Origin: Chiridota heheva
Lineage: Eukaryota > Echinodermata > Holothuroidea > Apodida > Chiridotidae
Direction of reading: 5' to 3'
DNA: 64,000 bases
NCBI GenBank assembly: GCA_020152595.1
Contig: JAIGNY010001856.1
Location: 1,688,501-1,752,500 of the forward strand
Below the pieces are notes generated by a model, which did no database searches, was not told the origin of the DNA, and saw only the letters and a list, made by a program, of their open reading frames with translations. Positions 24,501 through 39,500 of this stretch are shown here, in pieces. The stretch's first letter is position 1. The number at the start of each line of letters is the position of its first letter. The translations under genes and the position numbers were made by a program.

Positions 24501-27500
24501 AGCATGACTACATAGGTTCCTTATGCTATCACATCGGAACCAAAAATTGTACAAAACTGAGAGCAATTGAAGTCTTCAAATTAATCAAATAAATTATATC
24601 ATCAGTCAAATGGATGCTTATTAGAGAAAGACGCTTAATACATCGAATACGGTATTAATTTACTTAACATTTGATTTATATGCAGAGAAATAACATGTGC
24701 TTGTAATCATGGGGGAAATGTTACAGAATGCAAGACTGTAACAAGATTACAGGTCAAAACTTAAGAACAGTCTGTTCCAGTATTGTGAAGGACAGTCAGA
24801 ATACATAGTATTGGTTATTCATTTCCCGCTATATGTGATTCCAAGGTAAATCTAATGGTCAGGTAGCAGGAACACGACCTAATTTGTGTGTAAGCCATGT
24901 ATATAGCTACATTCATGACTGTCCTTTAAAGGACCTTTTATTGTTCAATCAAATTTTGAGCAACCATACACCTTTAAGACTCACCTGTCCAGCAAAGCCT
25001 CATGAAGCTTTCCCGTCTCCCTGGACTTCTCCAGAGTCGTCCTATCATTTGGATTGACCTTCAACCTTCTGTCTTCAAAACTCTGGAATTGTTTCCTATC
25101 AGAGACAAAAAAGTCATTTAACTTTATGACTCCTTGTTTAATATTTGCTATTTCTTCAAAATTGTCCTATTTATACAATAACAAGAGAACTTCCAAGTTT
25201 TTGCTACGAATGCTTGGTTTAGGACCTTATTGTTTAACATGCTGACGAATGCTTGGTTTAGGACGTTATTGTCTAACATGCTGACGAATGCTTGGTTTAG
25301 GACATTATTGTCTAACATGCTGACGAATGCTTGGTTTAGGACCTTATTGTCTAACATGCTAACGAATGCTTGGTTTAGGACCTTATTGTCTAACGCTACG
25401 AATGCTTGGTTTAGGACCTTATTGTCTAACATGCTGGACAATAACAAGAGATCTTCCAAGTTTTTGCTACGAATGCTTGGTTTAGGACCGTATTGTTTAA
25501 CATGCTGGACAATAACAAGAGAACTTCCAAGTTTTTGCTACGAATGCTTGGTTTAGGACCTTATTGTCTAACATGCTGTACAATAACAAGAGAACTTCCA
25601 AGTTTTTGCTACGAATGCTTGGTTTAGGACCGTATTGTTTAACATGCTGGACAATAACAAGAGAACTTCCAAGTTTTTGCTACGAATGCTTGGTTTAGGA
25701 CCTTATTGTCTAACATGCTGGACAATAACAAGAAAACTTCCAAGTTTTTGCTACGAATGCTTGGTTTAGGACCTTATTGTCTAACATGCTGATGAATGCT
25801 TGGTTTAGGACCTTATTGTCTAACATGCTGGACAATAACAAGAGAACTTCCAAGTTTTTGCTACGATGCTTGGTTTAGGACCTTATTGTCTAACATGCTG
25901 GACAATAACAAGAGAACTTCCAAGTTTTTGCTACGAATGCTTGGTTTAGGACCGTATTGTCTAACATGCTGACGAATGCTTGGTTTAGGACCTTATTGTC
26001 TAACATGCTGACGAATGCTTGGTTTAGGACCTTATTGTCTAACGCTACGATGCTTGGTTTAGGACCTTATTGTCTAACATGCTGACGAATGCTTGGTTTA
26101 GGACCTTATTGTCTAACATGCTGACGAATGCTTGGTTTAGGACCTTATTGTCTAACATGCTACGAATGCTTGGTTTAGGACCTTATTGTCTAACATGCTG
26201 ACGAATGCTTGGTTTAGGACGTTATTGTCTAACATGCTGACGAATGCTTGGTTTAGGACCTTATTGTCTAACATGCTGACGAATGCTTGGTTTAGGACCT
26301 TATTGTCTAACATGCTGACGAATGCTTGGCTTAGGACGTTATTGTCTAACATGCTGACGAATGCTTGGTTTAGGACCTTATTGTCTAACATGCTGACGAA
26401 TGCTTGGTTTAGGACCTTATTGTCTAACATGCTGACGAATGCTTGGTTTAGGACCTTATTGTCTAACATGCTGACGAATGCTTGGTTTAGGACCGTATTG
26501 TTTAACATGCTGACGAATGCTTGGTTTAGGACCTTATTGTCTAACATGCTGACGAATGCTTGGTTTAGGACCGTATTGTTTAACATGCTGACGAATGCTT
26601 GGTTTAGGACCGTATTGTTTAACATGCTGACGAATGCTTGGTTTAGGACGTTATTGTCTAACATGCTGACGAATGCTTGGTTTAGGACCTTATTGTCTAA
26701 CATGCTGACGAATGCTTGGTTTAGGACCTTATTGTCTAACATGCTGACGAATGCTTGGTTTAGGACCGTATTGTTTAACATGCTGACGAATGCTTGGTTT
26801 AGGACGTTATTGTCTAACATGCTGACGAATGCTTGGTTTAGGACCTTATTGTCTAACATGCTGACGAATGCTTGGTTTAGGACCTTATTGTCTAACATGC
26901 TGACGAATGCTTGGTTTAGGACCTTATTGTCTAACATGCTGACGAATGCTTGGTTTAGGACCTTATTGTCTAACATGCTGACGAATGCTTGGTTTAGGAC
27001 CTTATTGTCTAACATGCTGACGAATGCTTGGTTTAGGACCTTATTGTCTAACATGCTGACGAATGCTTGGTTTAGGACCTTATTGTCTAACGCTACGATG
27101 CTTGGTTTAGGACCGTATTGTCTAACATGCTGACGAATGCTTGGTTTAGGACCGTATTGTCTAACATGCTGACGAATGCTTGGTTTAGGACCGTATTGTT
27201 TAACATGCTGACGAATGCTTGGTTTAGGACCGTATTGTCTAACATGCTGACGAATGCTTGGTTTAGGACCTTATTGTCTAACATGCTGACGAATGCTTGG
27301 TTTAGGACCTTATTGTCTAACATGCTGACGAATGCTTGGTTTAGGACCTTATTGTCTAACGCTACAAATGCTTGGTTTAGGACCTTATTGTCTAACATGC
27401 TGGACAATAACAAGAGAACTTCCAAGTTTTTGCTACGAATGCTTGGTTTAGGACCTTATTGTCTAACATGCTGACGAATGCTTGGTTTAGGACCTTATTG

Positions 27501-30500
27501 TCTAACATGCTGACGAATGCTTGGTTTAGGACCTTATTGTCTAACGCTACGATGCTTGGTTTAGGACCGTATTGTCTAACATGCTGACGAATGCTTGGTT
27601 TAGGACCGTATTGTCTAACATGCTGACGAATGCTTGGTTTAGGACCTTATTGTCTAACATGCTGACGAATGCTTGGTTTAGGACCTTATTGTCTAACATG
27701 CTGACGAATGCTTGGTTTAGGACCTTATTGTCTAACATGCTGACGAATGCTTGGTTTAGGACCTTATTGTCTAACGCTACGATGCTTGGTTTAGGACCGT
27801 ATTGTCTAACATGCTGACGAATGCTTGGTTTAGGACCGTATTGTCTAACATGCTGACGAATGCTTGGTTTAGGACCGTATTGTTTAACATGCTGACGAAT
27901 GCTTGGTTTAGGACCTTATTGTCTAACATGCTGACGAATGCTTGGTTTAGGACGTTATTGTCTAACATGCTGACGAATGCTTGGTTTAGGACCTTATTGT
28001 CTAACGCTACGATGCTTGGTTTAGGACCTTATTGTCTAACGCTACGATGCTTGGTTTAGGACCTTATGGTCTAACGCTACGAATGCTTGGTTTAGGACCT
28101 TATTGTCTAACATGCTGGACAACAACAAGAGAACTTCCAAGTTTTTGCTACGAATGCTTGGTTTAGGACCTTATTGTCTAACATGCTGACGAATGCTTGG
28201 TTTAGGACCTTATTGTCTAACATGCTGACGAATGCTTGGTTTAGGACCTTATTGTCTAACATGCTGACGAATGCTTGGTTTAGGACCTTATTGTCTAACA
28301 TGCTGACGAATGCTTGGTTTAGGACCTTATTGTCTAACATGCTGACGAATGCTTGGTTTAGGACCTTATTGTCTAACATGCTGACGAATGCTTGGTTTAG
28401 GACCTTATTGTCTAACATGCTGACGAATGCTTGGTTTAGGACCTTATGGTTTAGGACCTTATTGTCTAACATGCTGACGAATGCTTGGTTTAGGACCTTA
28501 TTGTCTAACATGCTGACGAATGCTTGGTTTAGGACCTTATTGTCTAACATGCTGACGAATGCTTGGTTTAGGACCTTATGGTTTAGGACCTTATTGTCTA
28601 ACATGCTGACGAATGCTTGGTTTAGGACCTTATTGTCTAACATGCTGACGAATGCTTGGTTTAGGACCTTATTGTCTAACATGCTGACGAATGCTTGGTT
28701 TAGGACCTTATTGTCTAACGCTACGAATGCTTGGTTTAGGACCTTATTGTCTAACATGCTGACGAATGCTTGGTTTAGGACCTTATTGTCTAACATGCTG
28801 ACGAATGCTTGGTTTAGGACCTTATTGTCTAACATGCTGACGAATGCTTGGTTTAGGACCTTATTGTCTAACATGCTGACGAATGCTTGGTTTAGGACCT
28901 TATTGTCTAACATGCTGTAATGCTTGGTTTAGGACCTTATGGTTTAGGACCTTATTGTCTAACATGCTGACGAATGCTTGGTTTAGGACCTTATTGTCTA
29001 ACATGCTGACGAATGCTTGGTTTAGGACCTTATTGTCTAACATGCTGACGAATGCTTGGTTTAGGACCTTATGGTTTAGGACCTTATTGTCTAACATGCT
29101 GACGAATGCTTGGTTTAGGACCTTGTTGTCTAACATGCTGACGAATGCTTGGTTTAGGACCTTATTGTCTAACATGCTGACGAATGCTTGGTTTAGGACC
29201 GTATTGTCTAACATGCTACGAATGCTTGGTTTAGGACCGTATTGTCTAACATGCTACGAATGCTTGGTTTAGGACCTTATGGTTTAGGACCGTATTGTCT
29301 AACACTACGATGCTTGGTTTAGGACCTTATTGTCTAACATGCTGACGAATGCTTGGTTTAGGACCTTATTGTTTAACATGCTGACGAATGCTTGGTTTAG
29401 GACCTTATTGTCTAACATGCTGACGAATGCTTGGTTTAGGACCGTATTGTCTAACATGCTGACGAATGCTTGGTTTAGGACCTTATTGTCTAACATGCTG
29501 ACGAATGCTTGGTTTAGGACCTTATTGTCTAACATGCTGACGAATGCTTGGTTTAGGACCTTATTGTCTAACGCTACAAATGCTTGGTTTAGGACCTTAT
29601 TGTCTAACGCTACGATGCTTGGTTTAGGACCTTATTGTCTAACGCTACGATGCTTGGTTTAGGACCTTATGGTCTAACGCTACGAATGCTTGGTTTAGGA
29701 CCTTATGGTTTAGGACCTTATGGTTTAGGACCTTATGGTCTAACATGCTGACAAATGCTTGGTTTAGGACCTTATGGTTTAGGACCTTATGGTTTAGGAC
29801 GTTATTGTCTAACATGCTGGTATGGTTTAGGACCGTATTGTCTAACATGCTGGCGAATGCTTGGTTTAGGACCGTATTGTCTAACATGCTGACGAATGCT
29901 TGGTTTAGGACCGTATTGTCTAACATGCTGACGAATGCTTGGTTTAGGACCGTATTGTCTAACATGCTGACGAATGCTTGGTTTAGGACCGTATTGTCTA
30001 ACATGCTGACGAATGCTTGGTTTAGGACCTTATTGTCTAACATGCTGACGAATGCTTGGTTTAGGACCTTATTGTCTAACATGCTACAAATGCTTGGTTT
30101 AGGACCTTATGGTTTAGGACCTTATGGTTTATGGTTTAGGACCTTATTGTCTAACATGCTGACAAATGCTTGGTTTAGGACCTTATGGTTTAGGACCTTA
30201 TTGTCCAACATGCTGGTATGGTTTAGGACCTTATTGTCTAACATGCTACGATGCTTGGTTTAGGACCTTATTGTCTAACATGCTGACGAATGCTTGGTTT
30301 AGGACCTTATGGTTTAGGACCTTATGGTTTAGGACCTTATTGTCTAACATGCTGGTATGGTTTAGGACCGTATTGTCTAACATGCTGGTATGGTTTAGGA
30401 CCGTATTGTCTAACATGCTGGTATGGTTCAGGACCGTATTGTCTAACATGCTGGTATGGTTTAGGACCTTATTGTCTAACATGCTGGTATGGTTTAGGAC

Positions 30501-33500
30501 CGTATTGTCTAACATGCTGGTATGGTTTAGGACCGTATTGTCTAACATGCTGGTATTTCTACAGTAATACTATATGTGACACAAGAACATTCCTAACTGT
30601 GAGTAAGATTAAATCAAAGCTTTCAGAAGTTTATAAAATATTGTTAGAAGGGAGTAAATTATAAGAGGTTTGCTTTCAATTATTTTTCTTCAATTCATTG
30701 GAGCCAAAAATAACTCTAAAGAACCGATATCAACCACTCTTATTCCAAAAAAAGTCAAAATGCATTTTGGTGCAATATTTCTAACAATTTGGTGGCTTTT
30801 ACGAACAGAAAATATAAGCACAATATAGAATCGTTGTTTTGCTCCTTGAAGTTTCAAACAGTCAGACCCGACCTCATAAATAACCAGGTCGGGTCATATT
30901 TTTCCTCTTTATTTTCTTTATTATAAAAACCTTAGTTGATGTGGAAGTTGGTGCTGAATATCATATTAGCAATGGATGAAGTCCTTATTGTGTGGTTATT
31001 TTAATTAAGATAAAGTGGTCTCACTATTTGCTACAGTAAGTTTGTGGTTATGATTTGCTGGAACAAATTTTTAAGGAGAAGGACAAGTCATGATAGATTC
31101 TGATTATTGTAACAAAATTACAATCTGAAACATCTTGTGTATCGATCTTTGCACATGAAATAAATCTTTGACAATAAGACACAGTAAGTACTGAGTACAA
31201 GGAAGGAGTCCACGATGCCACTTCCTTTCTTGAAAAAAGTCTTTTTAAAAAATGACTGATTATAACTCTTACATTCCCTTGAACTTAAAAGACGCATAAA
31301 CGGTTTGGGTCAGAGGATTGGAAAAGGAAAACTAAAGGGTAAGTTTGTAGGATAGATGCTTAGAGATCAACAATTTGAGCAAAATTGAAAAAAAAAAGCT
31401 ATAACCCATAAAAATGGCAAAAACCTGATTCAAAATTGCTTAAATTTGGAACATTCTCCAGCATATTTGATTCTAAGGCCCATTATAGTAAATTATGTCG
31501 AATTTATTAAAATTTTGTGACATTACAACAAGAAAACCTTGAATTTTCTTAAGTTATATTCAAAGTTCTTCAAATTTTGATTAACTCGGAAACAATAGCT
31601 TCTATTGCAGCAATTTAAAGACTGTTCAGAATTAAAATCTCTTTCTGGTGAATCATAAATCTCAGAGACGGAAGGACAAGGTTATGCTTTTATCATCTGA
31701 GGATACTCACACATAGCTGACTTCAGCATCTTTTAGATCTCCCTTGTCCACCTCTGGTGTGTCATCCTTCAGTTTCTTCACCAGGGGTGCATTGCACCTC
31801 ATCTATGAATAAAGGTGAGTCTCATTCAAATGGTATTTCAAGAACATGTTTAAATGCTTGTTTATGAAACAGACGTTTCCAGATTGCTGTTGCAACCTCT
31901 GAAACCAATTTTCCCTTGTTATTGATTCATGTAATAATTTGGACCATTCTAATACTTCCTGGCATGTCAACGCTTAAATGCGCTATTAACCAAAGTAATA
32001 CTTCCTGGCATGTCAGCGTTATTAACCAAAGTAATACTGCCTTGCATGTCAGCGCTTTAATGCGCTATTAACCAAAGTAATACTTCCTGGCATGTCAACG
32101 CTTTAATGCGCTATTAACCAAAGTAATACTTCCTGGCATGTCAGCGCTTTAATGCGCTATTAACCAAAGTAAAACTTCCTGGCTTGTCAGCGCTTTAATG
32201 CGCTATTAACCAAAGTAAAACTTCCTGGCATGTCAGCGCTTCAATGTGCTATTAACCAAAGTAATACTTCCTGGCATGTCAGCGCTTTAATGCGCTATTA
32301 ATCAAAGTAAAACTTCCTGGCATGTCAGCGCTTTAATGCGCTATTAACTAAAGTAATACTTCCTGGCATGTCAGCGTTATTAACCAAAGTAATACCTCTT
32401 GGCATGTCAGTGCTTCAATGCGCTATTAACCAAAGTAATACTTCCTGGCATGTCAGTGCTTCAATGCGCTATTAACTAAAGTAATACTTCCTGGCATGTC
32501 AGCATTATTAACCAAAGTAATACTTCCTGGCATGTCAGTGCTTCAATGCGCTATTACCCAAAGTAATATAATACTTCCTGGCATGTCAGTGCTTCAATGT
32601 GCTAATAACCAAAGTAATACTTCCTGGCATGTCAGCGCTTTAATGCGCTATTAACTAAAGTAATACTTCCTGGCATGTCAGCGCTTCAATGCGCTATTAA
32701 CCAAAGTAAAGCATGTCAGCACTTTAATGCGCTATTAACCAAAGTAATACTTCCTGGCATGTCAGCGCTTTAATGCGCTATTAAGCAAAGTAATACTTCC
32801 TGGCATGTCAGCGCTTCAATGCCCTACTACCCAAAGTAATACTTCCTGGCATGTCAGCGCTTTAATGCGCTACTACCCAAAGTAATACTTCTTGGCATGT
32901 CAGCACTTTAATGCGCTATTACCCAAAGTAATACTTCCTGGCATGTCAGCGCTTTAATGCGCTATAAACCGAAGTAATACTGCCTGGCATGTCAGTGCTT
33001 AAATGCACTATTAACTAAAGTAATACTTCCTGGCATGTCAGTGCTTCAATGCGCTATTACCCAAAGTAATACTTCCTGGCATGTCAATGCTTAAATGCAC
33101 TATTACCTAAAGTAATACTTCCTGGCACGTCATCGCTTTAATGCGCTATTAACCAAAGTAATACTTCCTGGCATGTCAGCGCTTTAATGCACTATTAACC
33201 AAAGTAACACTTTCTGGCATGTCAGCGTTATTAACCAAAGTAATACTCTCTGGCATGTCAGTGCTTCAATGCGCTATTAGCCAAAGTAATACTTCCTGGC
33301 ATGTCAGCGCTTTAATGCGCTATTAACCAAAGTAATACTTCCTGGCATGTCGGTGCTTCTATGCGCTTTTAATCAAAGTAATACTTCCTTGCATGTCAGC
33401 GCTTTAATGCGCTATTAACCAAAGTTTGTTTGTTTGTTTGTTTGATGATGTCTTAACAGCACCACGACAACGAAGGTCAAATTGTGCCTGAGAGGTCAGA

Positions 33501-36500
33501 TCATTTTAGAGGTAGGAAGGAAAGAAACCAGGGGGAGAATGAGAGAAATTCAAGAACAAAAGCCAGAAAGCTGTGATCGAGAGAGGAGGTGCATGGGTAA
33601 AACAAAAACAAAGTAGAGAGGGGGTGGAAGAGGAGAATTAAATATGGTTGTGGAGGGATGCATGATGAAGGAAGGAGATTATTTTATGCGGAGGAGTTTT
33701 CTTGAAGAACTCAGCAATTGAGTTGTGGGGAGCGAGGGAAGCTCTGGGAAGGTTGTACAGGGGGCAAGCAAGGAGAACGTGTTGGATTGTGAGGATGCAG
33801 TGGCAATTGTTACAGAGGGGTTGGGGGGAACCAATAAGGAGGTGGGAGTGAGTGAGGTGGGTGTGACCAATTCTAAGACGGGTAATATGAACGTTGTCGA
33901 TACGAGAAAGGTTGTTGATGGTGGATTTGATCGGGATTGTGGGCTGGATGACATGGAGTTTGGGAGTTCCATGAGGTTTGCCAGCGGTCACGAACAAGGG
34001 AAGCGATAAGCGGTTTGATGTCAGAGAGGGTTTTGGGAAAAGGAGAAGGGAGGAGGTTAAGGGCAAGCTTAGCGGCTGTATCAGCCGTCATTGCCAGGGA
34101 TGCCAACATGGCTGGGTATCCAGACGAAAAGAACACTTTTCCTGCAGAGGGTGGGAGAAAAGAGTTTCCGGAGGAGGAGGTGGCAGGTGAGGTTATCCCA
34201 TTTAAGATTGAGTAATGAAGTAAGAACAGCCTTTGAGTCAGAGAAAATGGCAAAGTGACTAAGAGGAGAGTACTCAATAAAGTTGAGGGCGAGGAGAATG
34301 GCCTTAGCCTCGGCTGAAAAAATGGATGAGTAGTCAGGAAGTCTGCTACTGAGGGTGATGTCTTGGATGATGGCAGCAGCAGCTGTCTTGTTGCCTTCCT
34401 TGGAGCCATCAGTATAAATGGAGGTGTAATTTGAGAGTTGGTCTTTGATTTGGTTGTGGAGATTGATGAAGAGGTTAGGGTGAGTTTGAGTTTTGTGATA
34501 AGTGGAGAGGTCTAGGTGGACAGAAGGGAGGGGGGTGGCCCAAGGAGGAAAAGTGGGCCAGGAGTAGGTGCCGAGAGTGGCGGGGTTGATGCCAAGATGG
34601 AAGAGGTCTGATTTAATGCGTAAGCTGAAGGGAGGGGATATGGTTTTAGTCCTATCAAAGAGGGTGGAGAAATTGGGGTACCTAATGAGGTTGTAAACAG
34701 GGTTTTGGGTGTTGGTGAGGACTCTAAAAGCATAGGAGAGGCTAAGCTTTTTACATCTAAGTAGAAAGGGGGGTTCGTTGGCTTCAACATGAGGGCTAGT
34801 TATTGGGGAGGTCCTGTAGGCTCCTAGACAAAGCCTGAGGGCTTCATTTTGGATGGTGTTAATGCGGTTGAGGTATAAATTGTGAGCAACACAGTAGACA
34901 ATATTGCCATAGTCAAGCTTGGCACGAATGGTGAGCCTGAAAATTTTGAGGAGAACATAGCGGTTCGCTCCCCAAGTGTTGTTGGAGAGCAGTCGCAGGA
35001 TGTTGAGGGAGCTATTGCATTTTAGTTTCAGGTTGGTGATGTGTGGTTTGTAGGTGAGCTTGGGGTCTAGAGTTAGACCAAGGAACTTTGTGTTTTCAAC
35101 TTTAGGGATGCGATTCCCATTGAGCACAAAGTTCGGGTTGGGGTGGAGGTTGTTGAAATGACAAAAGTGCATGCAGACTGTCTTGTCTTTGGAGAATTTA
35201 AAACCGTCATTGTTGCTCCAGACTTGCAGCTGGTTGAGGCTGGTTTGGAGCCTATTTTTAACAATAGAAAAGCTAGGGGAGGAGTAGAAAATGGTGAAGT
35301 CATCCACGTAGAGGGTACGTTTGATGCTGGGGCCAAGGTTATTGGCCATGTCATTAATGCTCAGGTTGAAGAGAGTGGGGGAGAGGATGCTGCCTTGGGG
35401 GACGCCCTCTTTTTGGGGGTACGGGTTGGAGAGGGTGTGGCCAATACGAACTTGGAACTGCCTGGGTGAGAGGAAGTTTTGAATAAAGATAGGGAGGTGG
35501 CCTCTGAGGCCGATGGTGTGAAGTTTTCGGGTAATGCCGTATTTCCAAGTAGTGTCGAAAGCTTTCTCGAGGTCAAAAAATATGGCAATGAGGTGTTCCT
35601 TTTTTGCAAAGGATTCCCAGATAGCGGTGTCGAGCGTAATTAACTGGTCTAGGGTATTGCAACGTTTTCGGAAGCCGCTTTGATGAGGAGAGAGGATTCT
35701 GTTGGTCTCCAGGAACCAGTTTAGTCTCTGATTAATGATCTTTTCCATGATTTTACAGAGACAGCAAGTAAGGGCGATGGGTCGGTAGCTGGTGGGGTCA
35801 ATACCATCCTTCCCCGGTTTAAGGACGGGAATGACAATAGCTGTCCTCCAGATAGGGGGAAAGGAGTGTGAGGACCAAATGTGGTTGAAGATGGTGAGTA
35901 GGGTAGTGCTGGCCTTGATGGGGAGGTGTTTCAGAAACTGATAGGGGATGTTATCTGGGCCCTTGGAGGTGCAGCCAGCGTCGTTGATGGCTTGGTTTAA
36001 TTCAGAAAGGGTGAGAGGGGTGTTGTAGCTTTCGGAGTTGTCGGAGGGAAAAGTGATTCTCCGGGCTTCATCGCAAGCTTTTTTGATTTTGAAAGCATTG
36101 GAGTAGTCGGTCGAGGACGTGATGTTGCTGAAAGAGGCGGCGAGGTGGTTAACAATGTCCTTTTTTGCGGTGAGAAGGTCTCCATTCCAAGAGAGATGGG
36201 AGATGGAAGATTTGCCTACTCTGCCGTGAAAGCTGTTATCCATTCTCCAAATCTTCTTAGTGGGGGTGTTGGTGGTGAGAGAAGAGATAAAGTTGTTCCA
36301 AGTGTTGGTTTCATTGTCCTTGATAGTGCGTCTGGCCTTGTCACGGCTGATGCGAAAGAGGTTAAGGTTATGGGTGGTCGGGTTAGTTTTAAAGTTCCTG
36401 AGGGCTCTTTTCCTGTTCTTGATGGCGGTTTTGCAGTCATCCGAGAACCAGGGGTTGGGGGGATGATTTGGGGGTTTGGAGGTTTAGGGAATTGAGCAGG

Positions 36501-39500
36501 TGGCGATGTTGATAAGGATATTACTGAAGTTAGACATGGGATCCTTATTCTCGAGGAGATGGGGGGAGAGGTGTGAGTCACAGAGGGTTTCAAAAAGGGG
36601 CCAGTCAGCCTTGTCGAGGTTCCAATTGGGGGTGTGCTCAGTGGGGATTTGAAGATTGGAGTGTATAGGAAGAGGGTAATGATCACTACCACAGAGGTCA
36701 GCAGTGACTCTCCATCTAAAATCAGGGAGGAGGTTACGGGAACAGATAGACAGGTCAATACAGGTGAGAGAGTCTGTGGCAGGATAAAGGTAGGTCGGGG
36801 AGTTAGTGTTCAGTAAGGACAGGCTGTGCTGACGAAGAGCGTTTTCGATGAGCTTGCCTCTAGGGGTGGTGGTATTAGAGCCCCACAGAGGGTTGTGAGC
36901 GTTGAAGTCACCAAGAAGGATGAAGGGGGTGGGAAGCTGAGAGATGAGGTTGTTAAGGCTGGTTGGTTGAATGTTGGTGTTGGGAGGGAGATAGATATAC
37001 TTCCTGGCATGTCAGCGCTTTAATGTGCTATAAACCAAAGTAATACAGCCTGGCATGTCAGCGCTTTAATGCGCTATTACCCAAGTAATACTTCCTGGCA
37101 TGTCAGCGTTATTAACCAAAGTAATACTTCCTGGCATGTCAGTGCTTCAATGCGCTATTAACCGAAGTAATACTTCCTGGCATCTCAGTGCTTTAATGCG
37201 CTATTAACCAAAGTAATACTTCCTGGCATGTCAGCGCTTCAATGCGCTATTAACCAAAGTAATACTTCCTGGCATGTCAGCGCTTCAATGCGCTATTAAC
37301 CAAAGTAATACTGCCTGGCATGTCAGCGCTTTAATGCGCTATTAACCAAAGTAAAACTTCCTAGCATGTCAGCGCTTTAATGTGCTATTAACCAAAGTAA
37401 TACTTCCTGGCATGTCAGCGCTTTAATGCGCTATTAACCAAAGTAATACTTCCTGGCCTGTCAGCGCATTAATGCTCTATTAACCAAAATAATACTTCCT
37501 GGCATGTCAGCACTTTAATGCGCTATTAACCAAAGTAATACTTCCTGGCATGTCAGCGCTTTAATGCGCTATTAACCAAAGTAATACTTCCTGGCATGTC
37601 AGAGCTTCAATGCGCTATTAACCAAAGTAATACTTCCTGGCATGTCAGCGCTTCAATGCGCTATTAACCAAAGTAATACTGCCTGCCATGTCAGCGCTTT
37701 AATACCTATTAACCAAAGTAAAACTTCATGGCATGTCAGCGCTTTAATGTGCTATTAACCAAAGTAATACTTCCTGGCATGTCAGCGCTTTAATGCGCTA
37801 TTAACCAAAGTAATACTTCCTGGCCTGTCAGCGCATTAATGCTCTATTAACCAAAGTAATACTTCCTGGCATGTCAGCACTTTAATGCGCTATTAACCAA
37901 AGTAATACTTCCTGGCATGTCAGCGCTTTAATGCGTAATTAACCAAAGTAATACTTCCTGGCATGTCAGTGCTTCAATGCGCTATTAACCAAAGTAATAC
38001 TTCCTGGCATGTCAGTGCTTTAATGCGCTATTAAACAAAGTAATACTCCCTGGCATGTCAGCGCTTCAATGCGCTATTAACCAAAGTAATACTTCCTGGC
38101 ATGTCAGCGCTTCAATGCGCTATTAACCAAAGTAATACTGCCTGGCATGTAGGTGCTTTAATGCGCTATTAACCAAAGTAATACCTCCTGGCATGTCAGC
38201 GCTTTAATGCGCTATTACCAAAGTATTACTTCCTGGAATGTCAGCACTTGAATGCGCTATTACCCAAAGTAATATAATACTTCCTTCCTGGCATGTCAGC
38301 GCTTTAATGCGCTATTACCAAAGTAATACTTCCTGGCATGTCAGCGCTTTAATGCGCTGTTAACCAAAGTAATACTTTCTGGCATGTGAGCGCTTAAATG
38401 CGCTATTAACCAAAGTAATACTTCTTGGCATGTGAGCGCTTAAATGCGCAATTAACAAAAGTAATACTTCCTGGCATGTGAGGGCTTAAATGCACTATTA
38501 ATCAAAGTACTCACAAGAATCAATCCTCCACACATCAAAACTAAACTAAAGTCCCCGGGAACTGATCTGGGTCGTGTCAATCCCCTGGAGCAGCCACAAC
38601 ACCTCACTAAATGTCTTAAGTTATTAATTTCCTGTACATGTTTAGTCAGAAGGTGATACTTTCTAGTCTTTGGTATGACCTGACCCAGGTATGACCTGAC
38701 CCAGGATTGAGCCTGGCCTCCCAGCTAAAATATGGACATTTCACCTCCGAGCCAACCAGTCAATTTAAGAACATACAAAGCCTCATCTTTTGAAACTTAA
38801 AGAGACACAAAGTCTTGACTTTTTTTTTTAATTAATGTGACAGAAATATTAATAATAAGTCATCTAAAGAAATTTCACATTGTACAAAACAATTTAGCAT
38901 ATATTTTCTAATTTATTAAAACAAAATTAACTCTGTCAATACAAACTTACATGGGAACAGCAATTTTGTTCATACGTCCTTTAAAAACTGATGTCATACA
39001 CCCAGTACAAATTGGAATATTAATATATTTCTTTATAATCTATTTCAAATTGTCTAACTTCTAAGAAATCATTTTTCATTTGTATGATAAATGAATTTTA
39101 TTTGTATTATGATATTAAGATTCAAGCCCTTAGAACTTCATGGCAAACAATTTTGGAAAGAAACTTTCAAAGAAAATTCTAAAGAAATACATGTGTGTTA
39201 GCACATAGGACAAATGATGTCATCATTGGCATGATTCCAAATGATGTCATCATTGGCATGATTCCAAATGATGTCATCATTGGCATGATTCCAAATGATG
39301 TCATCATTGGCATGATTCCAAATGATGTCATCATTGGCATGATTCCAAATGATGTCATCATTGGCATGATTCCAAATGATGTCATCATTGGCATGATTTC
39401 AAATGATGTCATCATTGGCATGATTTCAAATGATGTCATCATTGGCATGATTCCAAATGATGTCATCATTGGCATGATTTCAAATGATGTCATCATTGGC

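Noticed and set aside
25148-30664. Repeat proteins such as [13 protein letters not shown] or [13 protein letters not shown]
   Set aside because: The 39-bp unit is 13 codons, so frames remain open by arithmetic. No start context and intronic position.
33725-36495. Plus-strand frames opposite the I-type LINE
   Set aside because: Shadows of the minus-strand ORF2, glycine/valine-rich complements of its codons.
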